Source of the DNA: an uncultured Prevotella sp.
GTDB taxonomy: Bacteria; Bacteroidota; Bacteroidia; Bacteroidales; Bacteroidaceae
Reading direction: 5' to 3'
NCBI GenBank assembly: GCA_946188165.1
Contig: CAMHTW010000029.1
Coordinates: 1-46,273, forward strand
DNA length: 46,273 nt
Shown: positions 12,301 to 17,123 of the stretch, one piece after another
Layout of the letters: each line of letters begins with the position of its first letter
Numbering within the stretch: position 1 is the first letter of the stretch
Program-made: the position numbers and the translations under genes
The notes under the pieces: model-generated
Databases searched by the model: none
Seen by the model: only the letters and a program-made list of their open reading frames with translations
Told to the model about the DNA's origin: nothing

Positions 12301-14214
12301 TATCTGCGCAGGGTTGAAGTAACAATTGTAAAAACTTGGGTTGTTAATTGCATAATCTATCCAACCAACGAAACCACCATTGCTGTGGCATTTGTCGCCT
12401 GTAAAGCTGCCATCAAAAAGGCAATTATCAAAAGATATATAGCCTCTTTTAATCACGTGGGCAACAAAACCACCATTGGTGGCATCGCCATCGACAGAAC
12501 TTTCAAGGGTAACAGAAGATTGACAGTTGTGGAACTCAATATCATATTCAGAATACAAATCGGCGCCTGCTACACCTACTATACCGCCACAGAATTTCGC
12601 GCTCGAACTGATCGTACCGGCGACTCTCAGGTTTTTGAACTTTGCTCTTTGAGCATAGCGGAAGGGAGCCGTATATTCTTGTGTACTCTTGTAATTGACG
12701 GTCAGCGTGTGGCCATTGCCATCGAAGGTGCCTCTGTAGGGATTGTCCGAGGTTCCTACCATGGTCTGACTCTCGTCGAGGTAGATGTCGGCGCCAAGGA
12801 TGGCATTGAGATTATTCCGTCCGCTACCTTTCACCATAGCGGCAAAACGCTCCCAGTCGGCAGCAGTACGGATGATGAAACGGTTGTCGTTATCATATTC
12901 CGGACCGCTCAAGTTGAACGAGAAGTCCACATGGTGCTCATCGTCGTTCCAGATGCTGCTGCGAGTAACCGTGGCATTGTTGATGCCATAGAGCGCAATA
13001 TAGGCAGGTATCTGCACCTGCGTATATTTGGCGGCATCCACCCATCCCCACACCGACGTGCACTGACGGCGCACGCGATAAGTAACAGGCTTGCCTTCAT
13101 AGCGGTCCAGCATGAAGGAGTCGATGACTTCGTAGTATCCCTTCGTACGCTCATACTGCTCCAAGGCAATCGTCGTCCATGCGGCATCGTCGGGGTCGGT
13201 GCTGCCCGTCATGTTACGCTGCACTTCAAACAGGTCGTTGTCCATGATGTCGTAGGTGTTGGGCAAATCAATCCTCCACCCTACCACCACCTTGCCGTCA
13301 GGCTTCATACTTGCCGTCATGCCTGTAGGCGTATGGAGCATGGGGACTTCTATGGAGTTGGATTCCAGCCTGCCGGGAATGACTTTGCCGTTCGTGGCAA
13401 CTGCCTCACCGCTCATGACCACGCTCGAATAGGGTCGGTCCATCGGAATGTGGACATAGCCTGACAGATTCTTACTGGATTCTACTTTGCTAATGGAGAC
13501 ATGATCGGTTTCGGCATCCACCATACGCAGCTTGGTATCGCTCAGTGACTTCACCTGTGCATACCAGGGTATCATGATATAACCGGCACTCGACTTGTCG
13601 AAAGCCAGCACGGGATCGCTCAGTGTGATGGAGGCTTGCGAGGAATTCGGACAATCATAGGAACTGAGCTGATACTCTAACTCTCCGCCATTATAACGGC
13701 TGTCCCAACGGAACTTAACGCGGAATTTAAGCGTCTTGCCACACCACTGGTAAGGCACTTTCCAGCGAATCTTCGCCGTTTGGTGGTCATCGTCGTCAAC
13801 ATCGCGTTTCAGCGTCCACGACCTGCCTCCATCGTTGCGCGTAAAGCTGACAGTACCGCTGGTGGTGTTAGTTACACTGAATTCGCCGTCAGCCTTCGCC
13901 TGGAAGGTGGTTGGCTTGTCCTTTTCGCGCGAACTGTCGTAGTAATAATACAGCAGTTGTGTCTCGCTCTCACCCTCAGGCGTGACATAGATGTAACCCC
14001 ACGTGACAGCATCGTTCGACGATGTGTCCCAGATAAACACGGGGATGGAAAACTCAATCTCGGCATCGCCGCAGACCATCCACGAGAAGTTCGACGCATT
14101 CCTGAAATAGTCGGCACTGCCGTCAGCCTTCGTATTCAGACTTACTGCCAATAGGCAGGCCAGCAGGAACAGGCGCCCAAGTACACAACTTAGATAGTTT
14201 TTCATTCTCTTCAT
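3322..14214 (-). CDS. Giant secreted multidomain protein (3630 aa)
   Basis: A Sec signal peptide ends near TKA at residue 30. Domains, by approximate residue: beta-sandwich/FN3-like (30-430); two tandem right-handed beta-helix blocks, each opening with FIIR..DDW/ADW and carrying GTFDGNGHT (440-650) or GFFNGNGHT (685-910); two short GG/GDKW repeats (930-980); carboxypeptidase-regulatory-like sandwiches (1180, 1285, 1385); a long unrecognised centre (about 1400-2450) with DPPGGGSSA near 1720; a Big_5-like domain (2500-2530); two LamG-type folds (2555-2735 and 2760-2945); a module shared with the 158-aa lipoprotein (3165-3260); and GWNWVSFN repeats (3290-3390). The C-terminus WYNVGG...GVYIYNGKAVVVK resembles the ending of the pectate lyase here and may be a sorting or anchoring signal. 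A carbohydrate-binding adhesin is plausible; no catalytic site is identified. Confidence 0.85.
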   Translation of the reverse strand: MKRMKNYLSCVLGRLFLLACLLAVSLNTKADGSADYFRNASNFSWMVCGDAEIEFSIPVFIWDTSSNDAVTWGYIYVTPEGESETQLLYYYYDSSREKDKPTTFQAKADGEFSVTNTTSGTVSFTRNDGGRSWTLKRDVDDDDHQTAKIRWKVPYQWCGKTLKFRVKFRWDSRYNGGELEYQLSSYDCPNSSQASITLSDPVLAFDKSSAGYIMIPWYAQVKSLSDTKLRMVDAETDHVSISKVESSKNLSGYVHIPMDRPYSSVVMSGEAVATNGKVIPGRLESNSIEVPMLHTPTGMTASMKPDGKVVVGWRIDLPNTYDIMDNDLFEVQRNMTGSTDPDDAAWTTIALEQYERTKGYYEVIDSFMLDRYEGKPVTYRVRRQCTSVWGWVDAAKYTQVQIPAYIALYGINNATVTRSSIWNDDEHHVDFSFNLSGPEYDNDNRFIIRTAADWERFAAMVKGSGRNNLNAILGADIYLDESQTMVGTSDNPYRGTFDGNGHTLTVNYKSTQEYTAPFRYAQRAKFKNLRVAGTISSSAKFCGGIVGVAGADLYSEYDIEFHNCQSSVTLESSVDGDATNGGFVAHVIKRGYISFDNCLFDGSFTGDKCHSNGGFVGWIDYAINNPSFYNCYFNPAQISTKLDNCRTFARYNTDKIELDLINCYYSELYDGSETSTIDGKEFFIIRNSDDWKTFKNKVEASNGDVNAILNADITITESIGTEAHPYSGFFNGNGHTINCNIDASEKGSAAPFAYAGSSSIYDLHISGTIRGDDPAGLVKNVRTSGNFNVMHVRVSADITDTSKDCKASGFIQNAGRSNAYMSNCLFDGTITASNSNDSYAAPFICYSDIGSVNWTIYNCYENGSYSNIINLAMCFRIIEHPMSPAYNYLTPYNCDNTNYSTHDWASVYSGNRNAGKLSNQTLIAKLGGNWTEEGGMVVPKMEAKSIGQGIITYKLTDADLLSKLGDKWQIAGNTLVPQFERTEGSIYCSTVWDKRAKMQLRINMHGEKGVESKIVDLSDNKEALEKHQFRQELTRKCVDYSFDLMIIRAKSPLKIAGFEKDTAVYAVSKKETGDLANYRFQNGNRITTLEATKKQSSVELKWSTTGGDHDFFRILRRNHTDNSNAAWTDTIATNLNLLSYEDKTVLVQQVYDYRVESVYQCEGTNIESMTCTGACETTGMIEGYLRLADGTALAGDTVYCEPVGTIPGADAYYMTISDATGYYVFRGLPFQVDANGNTNGNYRVWVATSGDRGSYTSPSGQDVGLVTFGQNSNWAKNFNFHMDTYYVLSGNVYYRDTSMPVSGASFKLDGQLIHDASQHLITTDTQGAFSLSIPKGNHKVQVVKNGHKFANDGFLENHNATDPKHRFEYNFNKNVAGVYFWDSTTVMLRGRVVGGDVQGSKPLGKSLSKNNLGDSIKIVMQLEGDNVSYLIRKQDDETVKSASYKNVFGAAEGDTTRVDVTRHMLTIRPDAKTGEYQVMLHPAKYKVIEVSGEGYATLFQQGKVGETVDLSFNVMGDTCEYSRIYHAAPTVEVTQYNPGGEKYYGVKKLTANDNIGNKAEMTIWYQQKNKVDTTRVDDIYAFGYPVFMAGSPYGWILQACEKYYWNNKINGEADIVNLSGGKVKIQNALTTESKTAQWECDLDEQGGASYIFTPDNTTFTMEGDHALKSVSITLEYDNSFYDIKPFNGKILQGYVMATRAKAQGRKAVVAGTPQLFDILRDPPGGGSSAYIEAGTKLSYGYNWELGATLGFSLTSKTGKAMTIYNGMVAAPEGSGTTAGTIETSKVENGLNLKLQTNFNMSWTYNYNMDVTERIQTSSGKKWIGGKADIFIGTTENVVFEDAMAVRVIPESMYQIVKQHGGGTYEMTDKDGNTAKIKVPDGTTKVLATGTDNNGKPVYLVRDEVMQVYPKVKSTFIHTQHYIENELLPDLMKIRNSLLLPKGTADSYAQALANQRGYTTYVSTVDANDENYGLKGSYKPFYPEGQTLKNDSISALNQEMYAWISMLAKNEQEKLSVLDRNLVKRYDFDGAANIQYSENFSTVTNGTRYLRYPLLSGFGNLGVLGGVFEPLMKTIEAALTSGKATTSTEGAVSVDKDNNVTSVSISFGETTTQISFLPIISVNFNDKFTTSETYSKKTGFTLSASSKSSLMVDVYRTETQYTYNKDQNQFYKLTEEVLDDVRNGRLGSTGGLSWVQDTTAVYSNFVFRTRAGVTCEPYEGERVTKWYQPGTVLDAATIAADKPRIWIDEPVVSNVPFDQPARFTLHMANESDYPERASLIFNYYLLGSSNPNGAKVLIDGTPMNSQGVNIIMYPCRDKNNEVTVFTKQIEVWAGKEFDYNDLTLCLYDPEDANRVFECKFSAHFVPTAGLVNVSSPSYNWVINTESPYDGKQESWYMPVRIDGFDTNYRGFDHIELQYKLTTQGDKDWVNVCSYYADKELMAKASGVTDTIPSDGIIVARFYGETNPHEIEQRYDLRAVNYCRHGNGFLTGSSPILTGIKDTRRPVAFGTPKPTDGILGIGDDIKIQFSEPIAGNYLSKINNFEMLGTPNSNDLSISTSLSFDGKAVACTQGNRNLSGKSFTVNLMLNPATDAVPMTVFAHGGEEKGLRFGLTADRKLTATINGNTVTSDKSIDFNNTLHEVAYALDQRGDDMKVNFFDGSTPIGSKPLSDKYEGSSLMLLGADSKGETMYKGEMLEFRLWNRAMEGGELSSYSNKKLTGYESGLLDYYPMNEGEGELCYDKASGSMDLMLLGTSWKRPAGISMKFDGSKGLLLDKNKFVRTNKHDYTLTFWFRTNDENATLFSNGEAERGQENQINIGVKDRKLYVRSSGFEKETSAFVSEGSWHHFAMTVNRSQNVANIYVDKKLRESFAADSLSGIASDQDIALGATYKDKNTVVNAMKGNIDEVGMFSSVLPVNLIKEYSNHTPIGTMTALMAYLDFGRSERQDDNTQLLMPTGISVKRYTDDLGNILARRDTLVATAEVEKLADRSTYAPMVSNAQLSNLRYGFVANDNELYIDINEPDFMIEKTNVYVTVKEVPDLQGNLMASPITLNLFVYRNPLRWDVKRIEKDLKYGEGVTFEATVKNLSGVSQNYALEDLPLWINVSQTEGVLDALDEQKITFTISPYINIGTYNEQIALVGDNKMSEPLPITLRVRGDEPDWVVGDSLIQKNQTMMMVARVKIDGVVASSKEDILAAFDDNYRPLGVAHIEVNDNANANEALAYLTIYSDHEADASLPKMTFRFFNASEGKVYSVKPADGKEYTFEKDAIIGTDVNPVILQNSYDYVQAIKLKKGWNWVSFNVIPKKGTTLGQFLNSISKWDNEDMISTVNGTKSEKYTCRATKKNAIGQKWDQGDEVVAINPAQMYSIFSKSDKTIYLEGELDREYITVHKNWNRIGYNSTINLPIAQALADYLEQAQVGDVVKSQDQFAIVSQTATGLAWKGSLQYMEAGKGYMMKRLADSEVKFLYPLYFNDSRYSSTSEAAAPKRSAVSTATTMNIVAAVEGVETEAGDKLVVFRDGDRMAEAELTIDDETQHLFYLNIGSDANNNEALTFVLERDGETVAMTGSHINYVPDQVLGTPEQPTTINFTALDQMPHDGQWYNVGGVLIGKKPTQSGVYIYNGKAVVVK

Positions 14215-14239
14215 AATCTTATCGTTTTATATGATTGTA

Positions 14240-14268
14240 GCCGCCGAGGGAGTCGAACCCTCGGCGGC
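14240..14268. other. 11-bp hairpin with a tRNA T-arm-like loop
   Basis: GCCGCCGAGGG (14240-14250) and CCCTCGGCGGC (14258-14268) pair perfectly around a 7-base loop. On the minus strand the loop is TTCGACT closed by G-C, exactly the T-loop consensus of tRNA. No T tract follows on either strand, and no other tRNA arms are present. It separates the porin gene from the giant gene and could be an attenuator, a processing hairpin or a tRNA-derived scar. Confidence 0.6.
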
Positions 14269-14287
14269 ATAAGGGGGATAATAGTAT

Positions 14288-14302
14288 AGCGCCCCGGGCG
14301 CT
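14288..14302. terminator. GC-rich hairpin just after the barrel gene stop
   Basis: AGCGCCC (14288-14294) pairs with GGGCGCT (14296-14302), effectively a 6-bp stem with a 3-base loop. A T5 run follows on the plus strand. On the minus strand, where the genes are transcribed, there is no T run downstream, so it may be a weak terminator or a 3'-end stabiliser between the barrel and giant genes. Confidence 0.35.
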
Positions 14303-14304
14303 TT

Positions 14305-14970
14305 TTAGAGGGCGAACTTGTAGCCGACAGTGATCTGGATGACACTATTCTTGTTGCTGTCATCACCGTTCTTATTAACCTTGGTCAGGCCGAGGTTATA
14401 GCGGCCATCAATCACAATGTTGTTAAACTCGTAAGAGAGACCGAGGGGAATAGACAGGTCGAAAGTCTTGCTGGCATCCTTGTAGTCAATGTCATAGCTC
14501 TCAGTTGCACCAATACCGTCAACCTTATGCTTGGCACTCAGCAGGAAACCTGGCTGGATACCGGCCTTGATAGCCCAACCCTTAGCAAAGTAGAGATTTG
14601 CTACAACGGGGATATTCAGATAAGCAAGGTTGTACTGGTTCTTGTCCCAACCTTCGCTTGCTGAGCCGCCAGGACCACCATAAATCTTTAATGTGCCAAA
14701 ATCAGTACCCTGACGTGAATAGAGAATACCGGCAGCAACAGAGAATTTCTCGGTTATTCCATATTCGGCCTCAACACCAAAAGCAAAATCTCCCTTCATG
14801 TTACCACTCTCGGTTTCATGGGTGAAGCTATTGGATATTACTTCCACATTGGTAAGGTTTGCAAGGTTCAAACCGATTTTGGGTTGCAAAGTCAGCTGAC
14901 CAACTTCGTTCTGTGCACTTGCTGTCAGGGCAGCAGTTGCCATGACCAGCATCATCATCATTTTTTTCAT
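14305..14970 (-). CDS. Outer-membrane beta-barrel protein (porin/PorT-like)
   Basis: 221 residues. The signal peptide MKKMMMMLVMATAALTASAQ ends at an AQ cleavage site. The mature part alternates hydrophobic and polar residues in short strands (GDFAFGVEAEYGI, FSVAAGILYSRQG, LAYLNIPVVANLYF, AIKAGIQPGFLLSAKH) and ends in VIQITVGYKFAL, with the terminal aromatic expected for Bam-mediated insertion. The length fits the eight-stranded outer-membrane barrel family (PF13568-type) of Bacteroidota. It lies between the 135-aa lipoprotein gene (65 bases) and the giant gene (90 bases), both on the same strand. The role of the cluster is unknown; involvement in exporting or anchoring the giant protein is inference. 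Confidence 0.88.
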   Translation of the reverse strand: MKKMMMMLVMATAALTASAQNEVGQLTLQPKIGLNLANLTNVEVISNSFTHETESGNMKGDFAFGVEAEYGITEKFSVAAGILYSRQGTDFGTLKIYGGPGGSASEGWDKNQYNLAYLNIPVVANLYFAKGWAIKAGIQPGFLLSAKHKVDGIGATESYDIDYKDASKTFDLSIPLGLSYEFNNIVIDGRYNLGLTKVNKNGDDSNKNSVIQITVGYKFAL

Positions 14971-15035
14971 TGTTGTTAATTGTTTTAATTAATAAAGGGG
15001 TGTTCTATAAATTAAATAGATATTACCTAAACTAA

Positions 15036-15443
15036 TTAATTGTCTATTTTAATATTATCCTCTATGACATAGATGGTCTTTTGGTAAACCTGACTGTTAG
15101 AGGCATCGAACAGTTTAAAATAAACCTTATATTCACAGCCTTTAGCATATATCTTATTAGTGGCAATACCTGTCAGGGCTTCATTGACGCTATTGTCTGT
15201 AGCTGTCCTGGCATCCAAAAAACTTATGAACTTGTTTTTTATCTCTTTGTCTTTGAAATTCCTGTTCAGGTAGTCCAATTGGGTGCTTGTAAGTTCACCT
15301 TGTTCAATCACCTGCACAGACATCTTGAGAGTGTAATCCTTGTTAACAACTGTGTTGTCGTCATCACTACCACAAGAAGAAAATACCATACTTGTCATAA
15401 TCATGCAGATTAAGGCAACTGCGGCCATCATGATTTTTTTCAT
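15036..15443 (-). CDS. Small lipoprotein of unknown function
   Basis: 135 residues with a lipoprotein signal (MKKIMMAAVALICMIMTSMV) and lipobox FSSC at about residue 24, followed by the acidic linker GSDDDN. Acidic residues after the Cys are common in Bacteroidota surface-exposed lipoproteins. The rest is a small alpha/beta domain (LKMSVQVIEQGELT, YLNRNFKDKEI, YKVYFKLFDASNSQVYQKTIYVI) that I do not recognise. It is the first gene of the minus-strand envelope cluster and the nearest neighbour of the divergent AraC-type regulator gene, so it is the most likely direct target of that regulator. Confidence 0.8.
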   Translation of the reverse strand: MKKIMMAAVALICMIMTSMVFSSCGSDDDNTVVNKDYTLKMSVQVIEQGELTSTQLDYLNRNFKDKEIKNKFISFLDARTATDNSVNEALTGIATNKIYAKGCEYKVYFKLFDASNSQVYQKTIYVIEDNIKIDN

Positions 15444-15512
15444 TCTAATTGTTTAAAAAATTAATATTGATTATTTACTTGATGTCCTTGAATTGACATT
15501 ATTATTTTGCCA

Positions 15513-15520
15513 CAAAGATA
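15513..15520 (-). promoter_or_regulatory. -7 element for the envelope cluster
   Basis: The minus strand reads TATCTTTG, matching TAnnTTTG, about 70 bases upstream of the lipoprotein ATG. The expected RNA start is near 15507. A -33 TTTG at 19-21 bases is not clear, which would fit a promoter that needs an activator. Confidence 0.45.
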
Positions 15521-15568
15521 CTCAATAAATCCAAAGCACGCAAGGTCAAAATCGCCGCGAGCGAAGAA

Positions 15569-15601
15569 TTTGCATTAGCTGTAACTTTTTTGCATTAGCT
15601 G
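15569..15601. promoter_or_regulatory. 20-base-period direct repeat, candidate AraC-type operator
   Basis: TTTGCATTAGCTG occurs at 15569-15581 and again at 15589-15601, a period of 20 bases (two helical turns). It lies in the divergent intergenic region, about 60-95 bases upstream of the predicted RNA start of the minus-strand cluster. This is the geometry of a tandem AraC-family activator site. The assignment to the adjacent regulator is inference. Confidence 0.6.
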
Positions 15602-15774
15602 AGAGTTGATACGCCCCGCAGATTCGCTCATTAACGAAATTCCAACCTCAATTCACGATTTTTTAACATCGGCAACCAGTGATGAACCGCCGATGAAATG
15701 CTGATTAAATGCCGATGAAATGGGGAAAAACAAAACTTTTTTTTAAAACTCGCCCGATTTCACTGAAAAAGTAG

Positions 15775-15783
15775 TAATTTTGC
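15775..15783 (+). promoter_or_regulatory. -7 element for the AraC-type regulator
   Basis: TAATTTTGC matches TAnnTTTGC exactly and lies 30 bases upstream of the ATG at 15813. No good -33 TTTG is seen at 19-21 bases. Confidence 0.6.
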
Positions 15784-15812
15784 AGTCTAAATGCCGCAAT
15801 AATAAAAACGAT

Positions 15813-16955
15813 ATGCCTGAACAGATAACTCCATTGTCGATACTGTATTTCCTGCTCCACGGTGCAGGAATAGGGGTGGCGGTCGTGTTGTTCCTCTACC
15901 TGCTGATGTGTCGGGGCAAGGCTATCGCACCCGACATCACGCCGCCCGCACGACTGCGCTGCTGGGCTGCGGCATTATTCGGCATCATGGCCATGGCTCA
16001 CATCTGGTGGATACTGTTCTACACATACTCGAACGATACCAGCTCGGTCATTTACGGGCTGCTCGTTGCTATGGACTGCATGGTACTGCCCCCCGTATTC
16101 GTCGGTACACTGCTGGCCATGCTGCAGGACCGCCGCCGGCCGCTGTGGCCCATTTTCGTTGTCATGACGCCCTGCGCGGTGATCGCAGTGCTGCAAATCG
16201 CCCTGCCATCCATCGACCTCACGACCCCGAACAAGGTCTATGGGCTGGTTCTCGCCGTGGCCTTCATTATATATATGGTGGTGGCCGTGAGACAATATGG
16301 GCGGTGGCTGCGCGACAACTATGCCGACCTGGAGCACAAGGAGGTGTGGCTCAGCCTGACGCTGCTCATCGCCCTCATGATACTGATCACGAGCTTTGAA
16401 TACACCGACAACTACGTGATGAACACCATCGTCCACCTCATCGGATTCCCGCTGGCGGGCCTCCTGCTGTGGCGCGTGGAGACATTGAAAGACCTGAGCA
16501 CCGACAACCTCACCCCTCACTCGGCCCAAAGGGACGCTTGCCTCAGCAACGACCCCTCCCCCAAGGGCGAGGTTTCCCATATCGGCCAACTGCTGGCGAA
16601 GCACTGCGAGGACACGCAGCTCTACCTGCAGACAGACCTAACCTTGTCGCAACTCTCAGCAGCCATCGGCGTAAACCGCTACTATCTCAGCCAGTATTTC
16701 GCCAGTCAGGACACAAGCTACTATGCATACATACACGACCTTCGCATCCGTTACTTCATAGCCCGCTACCGCGAACTTGCCGCTGCACAGGAGCCCATCG
16801 TCGCTCAGCAGCTGGCCCGGGAGAGCGGCTACCACAGCTACAGCACCTTCAGCACCGCCTTCAAGCAGCGCATGCACAAGAGCGTCACCGCCTGGATACG
16901 CGAAGAGGTATTTAGTCCGTCCCCACGGACTGCCAGTCCGAACGGCTCGGACTGA
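15813..16955 (+). CDS. Membrane-anchored AraC-family transcriptional regulator
   Basis: 380 residues from ATG at 15813. The frame is open to a TTG at 15780, but that codon lies inside the -7 promoter element and is rejected. The N-terminal half is hydrophobic with six or seven probable membrane helices (for example LYFLLHGAGIGVAVVLFLYL, WAAALFGIMAMAHIWWILFY, LVLAVAFIIYMVVAV). The C-terminus (about 260-370) is an AraC-type double helix-turn-helix (LTLSQLSAAIGVNRYYLSQYF and VAQQLARESGYHSYSTFSTAFKQ). It probably senses an envelope signal and activates the divergent cluster. The last 13 residues (SPSPRTASPNGSD) are encoded by a GTCCG repeat and look like an add-on. Confidence 0.88.
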   Translation: MPEQITPLSILYFLLHGAGIGVAVVLFLYLLMCRGKAIAPDITPPARLRCWAAALFGIMAMAHIWWILFYTYSNDTSSVIYGLLVAMDCMVLPPVFVGTLLAMLQDRRRPLWPIFVVMTPCAVIAVLQIALPSIDLTTPNKVYGLVLAVAFIIYMVVAVRQYGRWLRDNYADLEHKEVWLSLTLLIALMILITSFEYTDNYVMNTIVHLIGFPLAGLLLWRVETLKDLSTDNLTPHSAQRDACLSNDPSPKGEVSHIGQLLAKHCEDTQLYLQTDLTLSQLSAAIGVNRYYLSQYFASQDTSYYAYIHDLRIRYFIARYRELAAAQEPIVAQQLARESGYHSYSTFSTAFKQRMHKSVTAWIREEVFSPSPRTASPNGSD

Positions 16956-16977
16956 GCGTCCGAAGCCTACGGACTAA
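16912..16977. repeat. Nested GTCCG/CGGAC hairpins over the regulator stop
   Basis: Alternating GTCCG and CGGAC motifs form three small hairpins: AGTCCGT-CCCC-ACGGACT (16914-16931), AGTCCG/CGGACT (16935-16953) and GTCCG/CGGAC (16958-16974). The outer TTAGTCCGT (16912-16920) also pairs with ACGGACTAA (16969-16977). It spans the gene's last codons and stop. There is no T run, so it is not a classic terminator. Confidence 0.6.
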
Positions 16978-17082
16978 TTGTTACTATTAATACCCAAGAT
17001 TACATTTGGGGAATAAAGGCAAAAAAGATAGTTTTTTAGTCTTTTTTTCTGATAAATTGACAAATATATAGGAAATTATCAT

Positions 17083-17091
17083 TACCTTTGC
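17083..17091 (+). promoter_or_regulatory. -7 element for the pectate lyase/GH3 operon
   Basis: TACCTTTGC lies 32 bases upstream of the ATG at 17124. A TTGAC at 17057-17061 lies slightly farther upstream than the usual -33 spacing. Confidence 0.6.
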
Positions 17092-17123
17092 AAACTAGAA
17101 CAATTCAAACTACTAAAATAATA

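Noticed and set aside
12385..13464. 359-codon plus-strand open frame
   Set aside because: Antisense to the giant gene, whose beta-helix motifs and frame continue through it; no family features.
14230..14310. Possible tRNA gene suggested by the T-loop
   Set aside because: No matching 5' acceptor strand, D-arm or anticodon arm in the preceding 80 bases on the minus strand.
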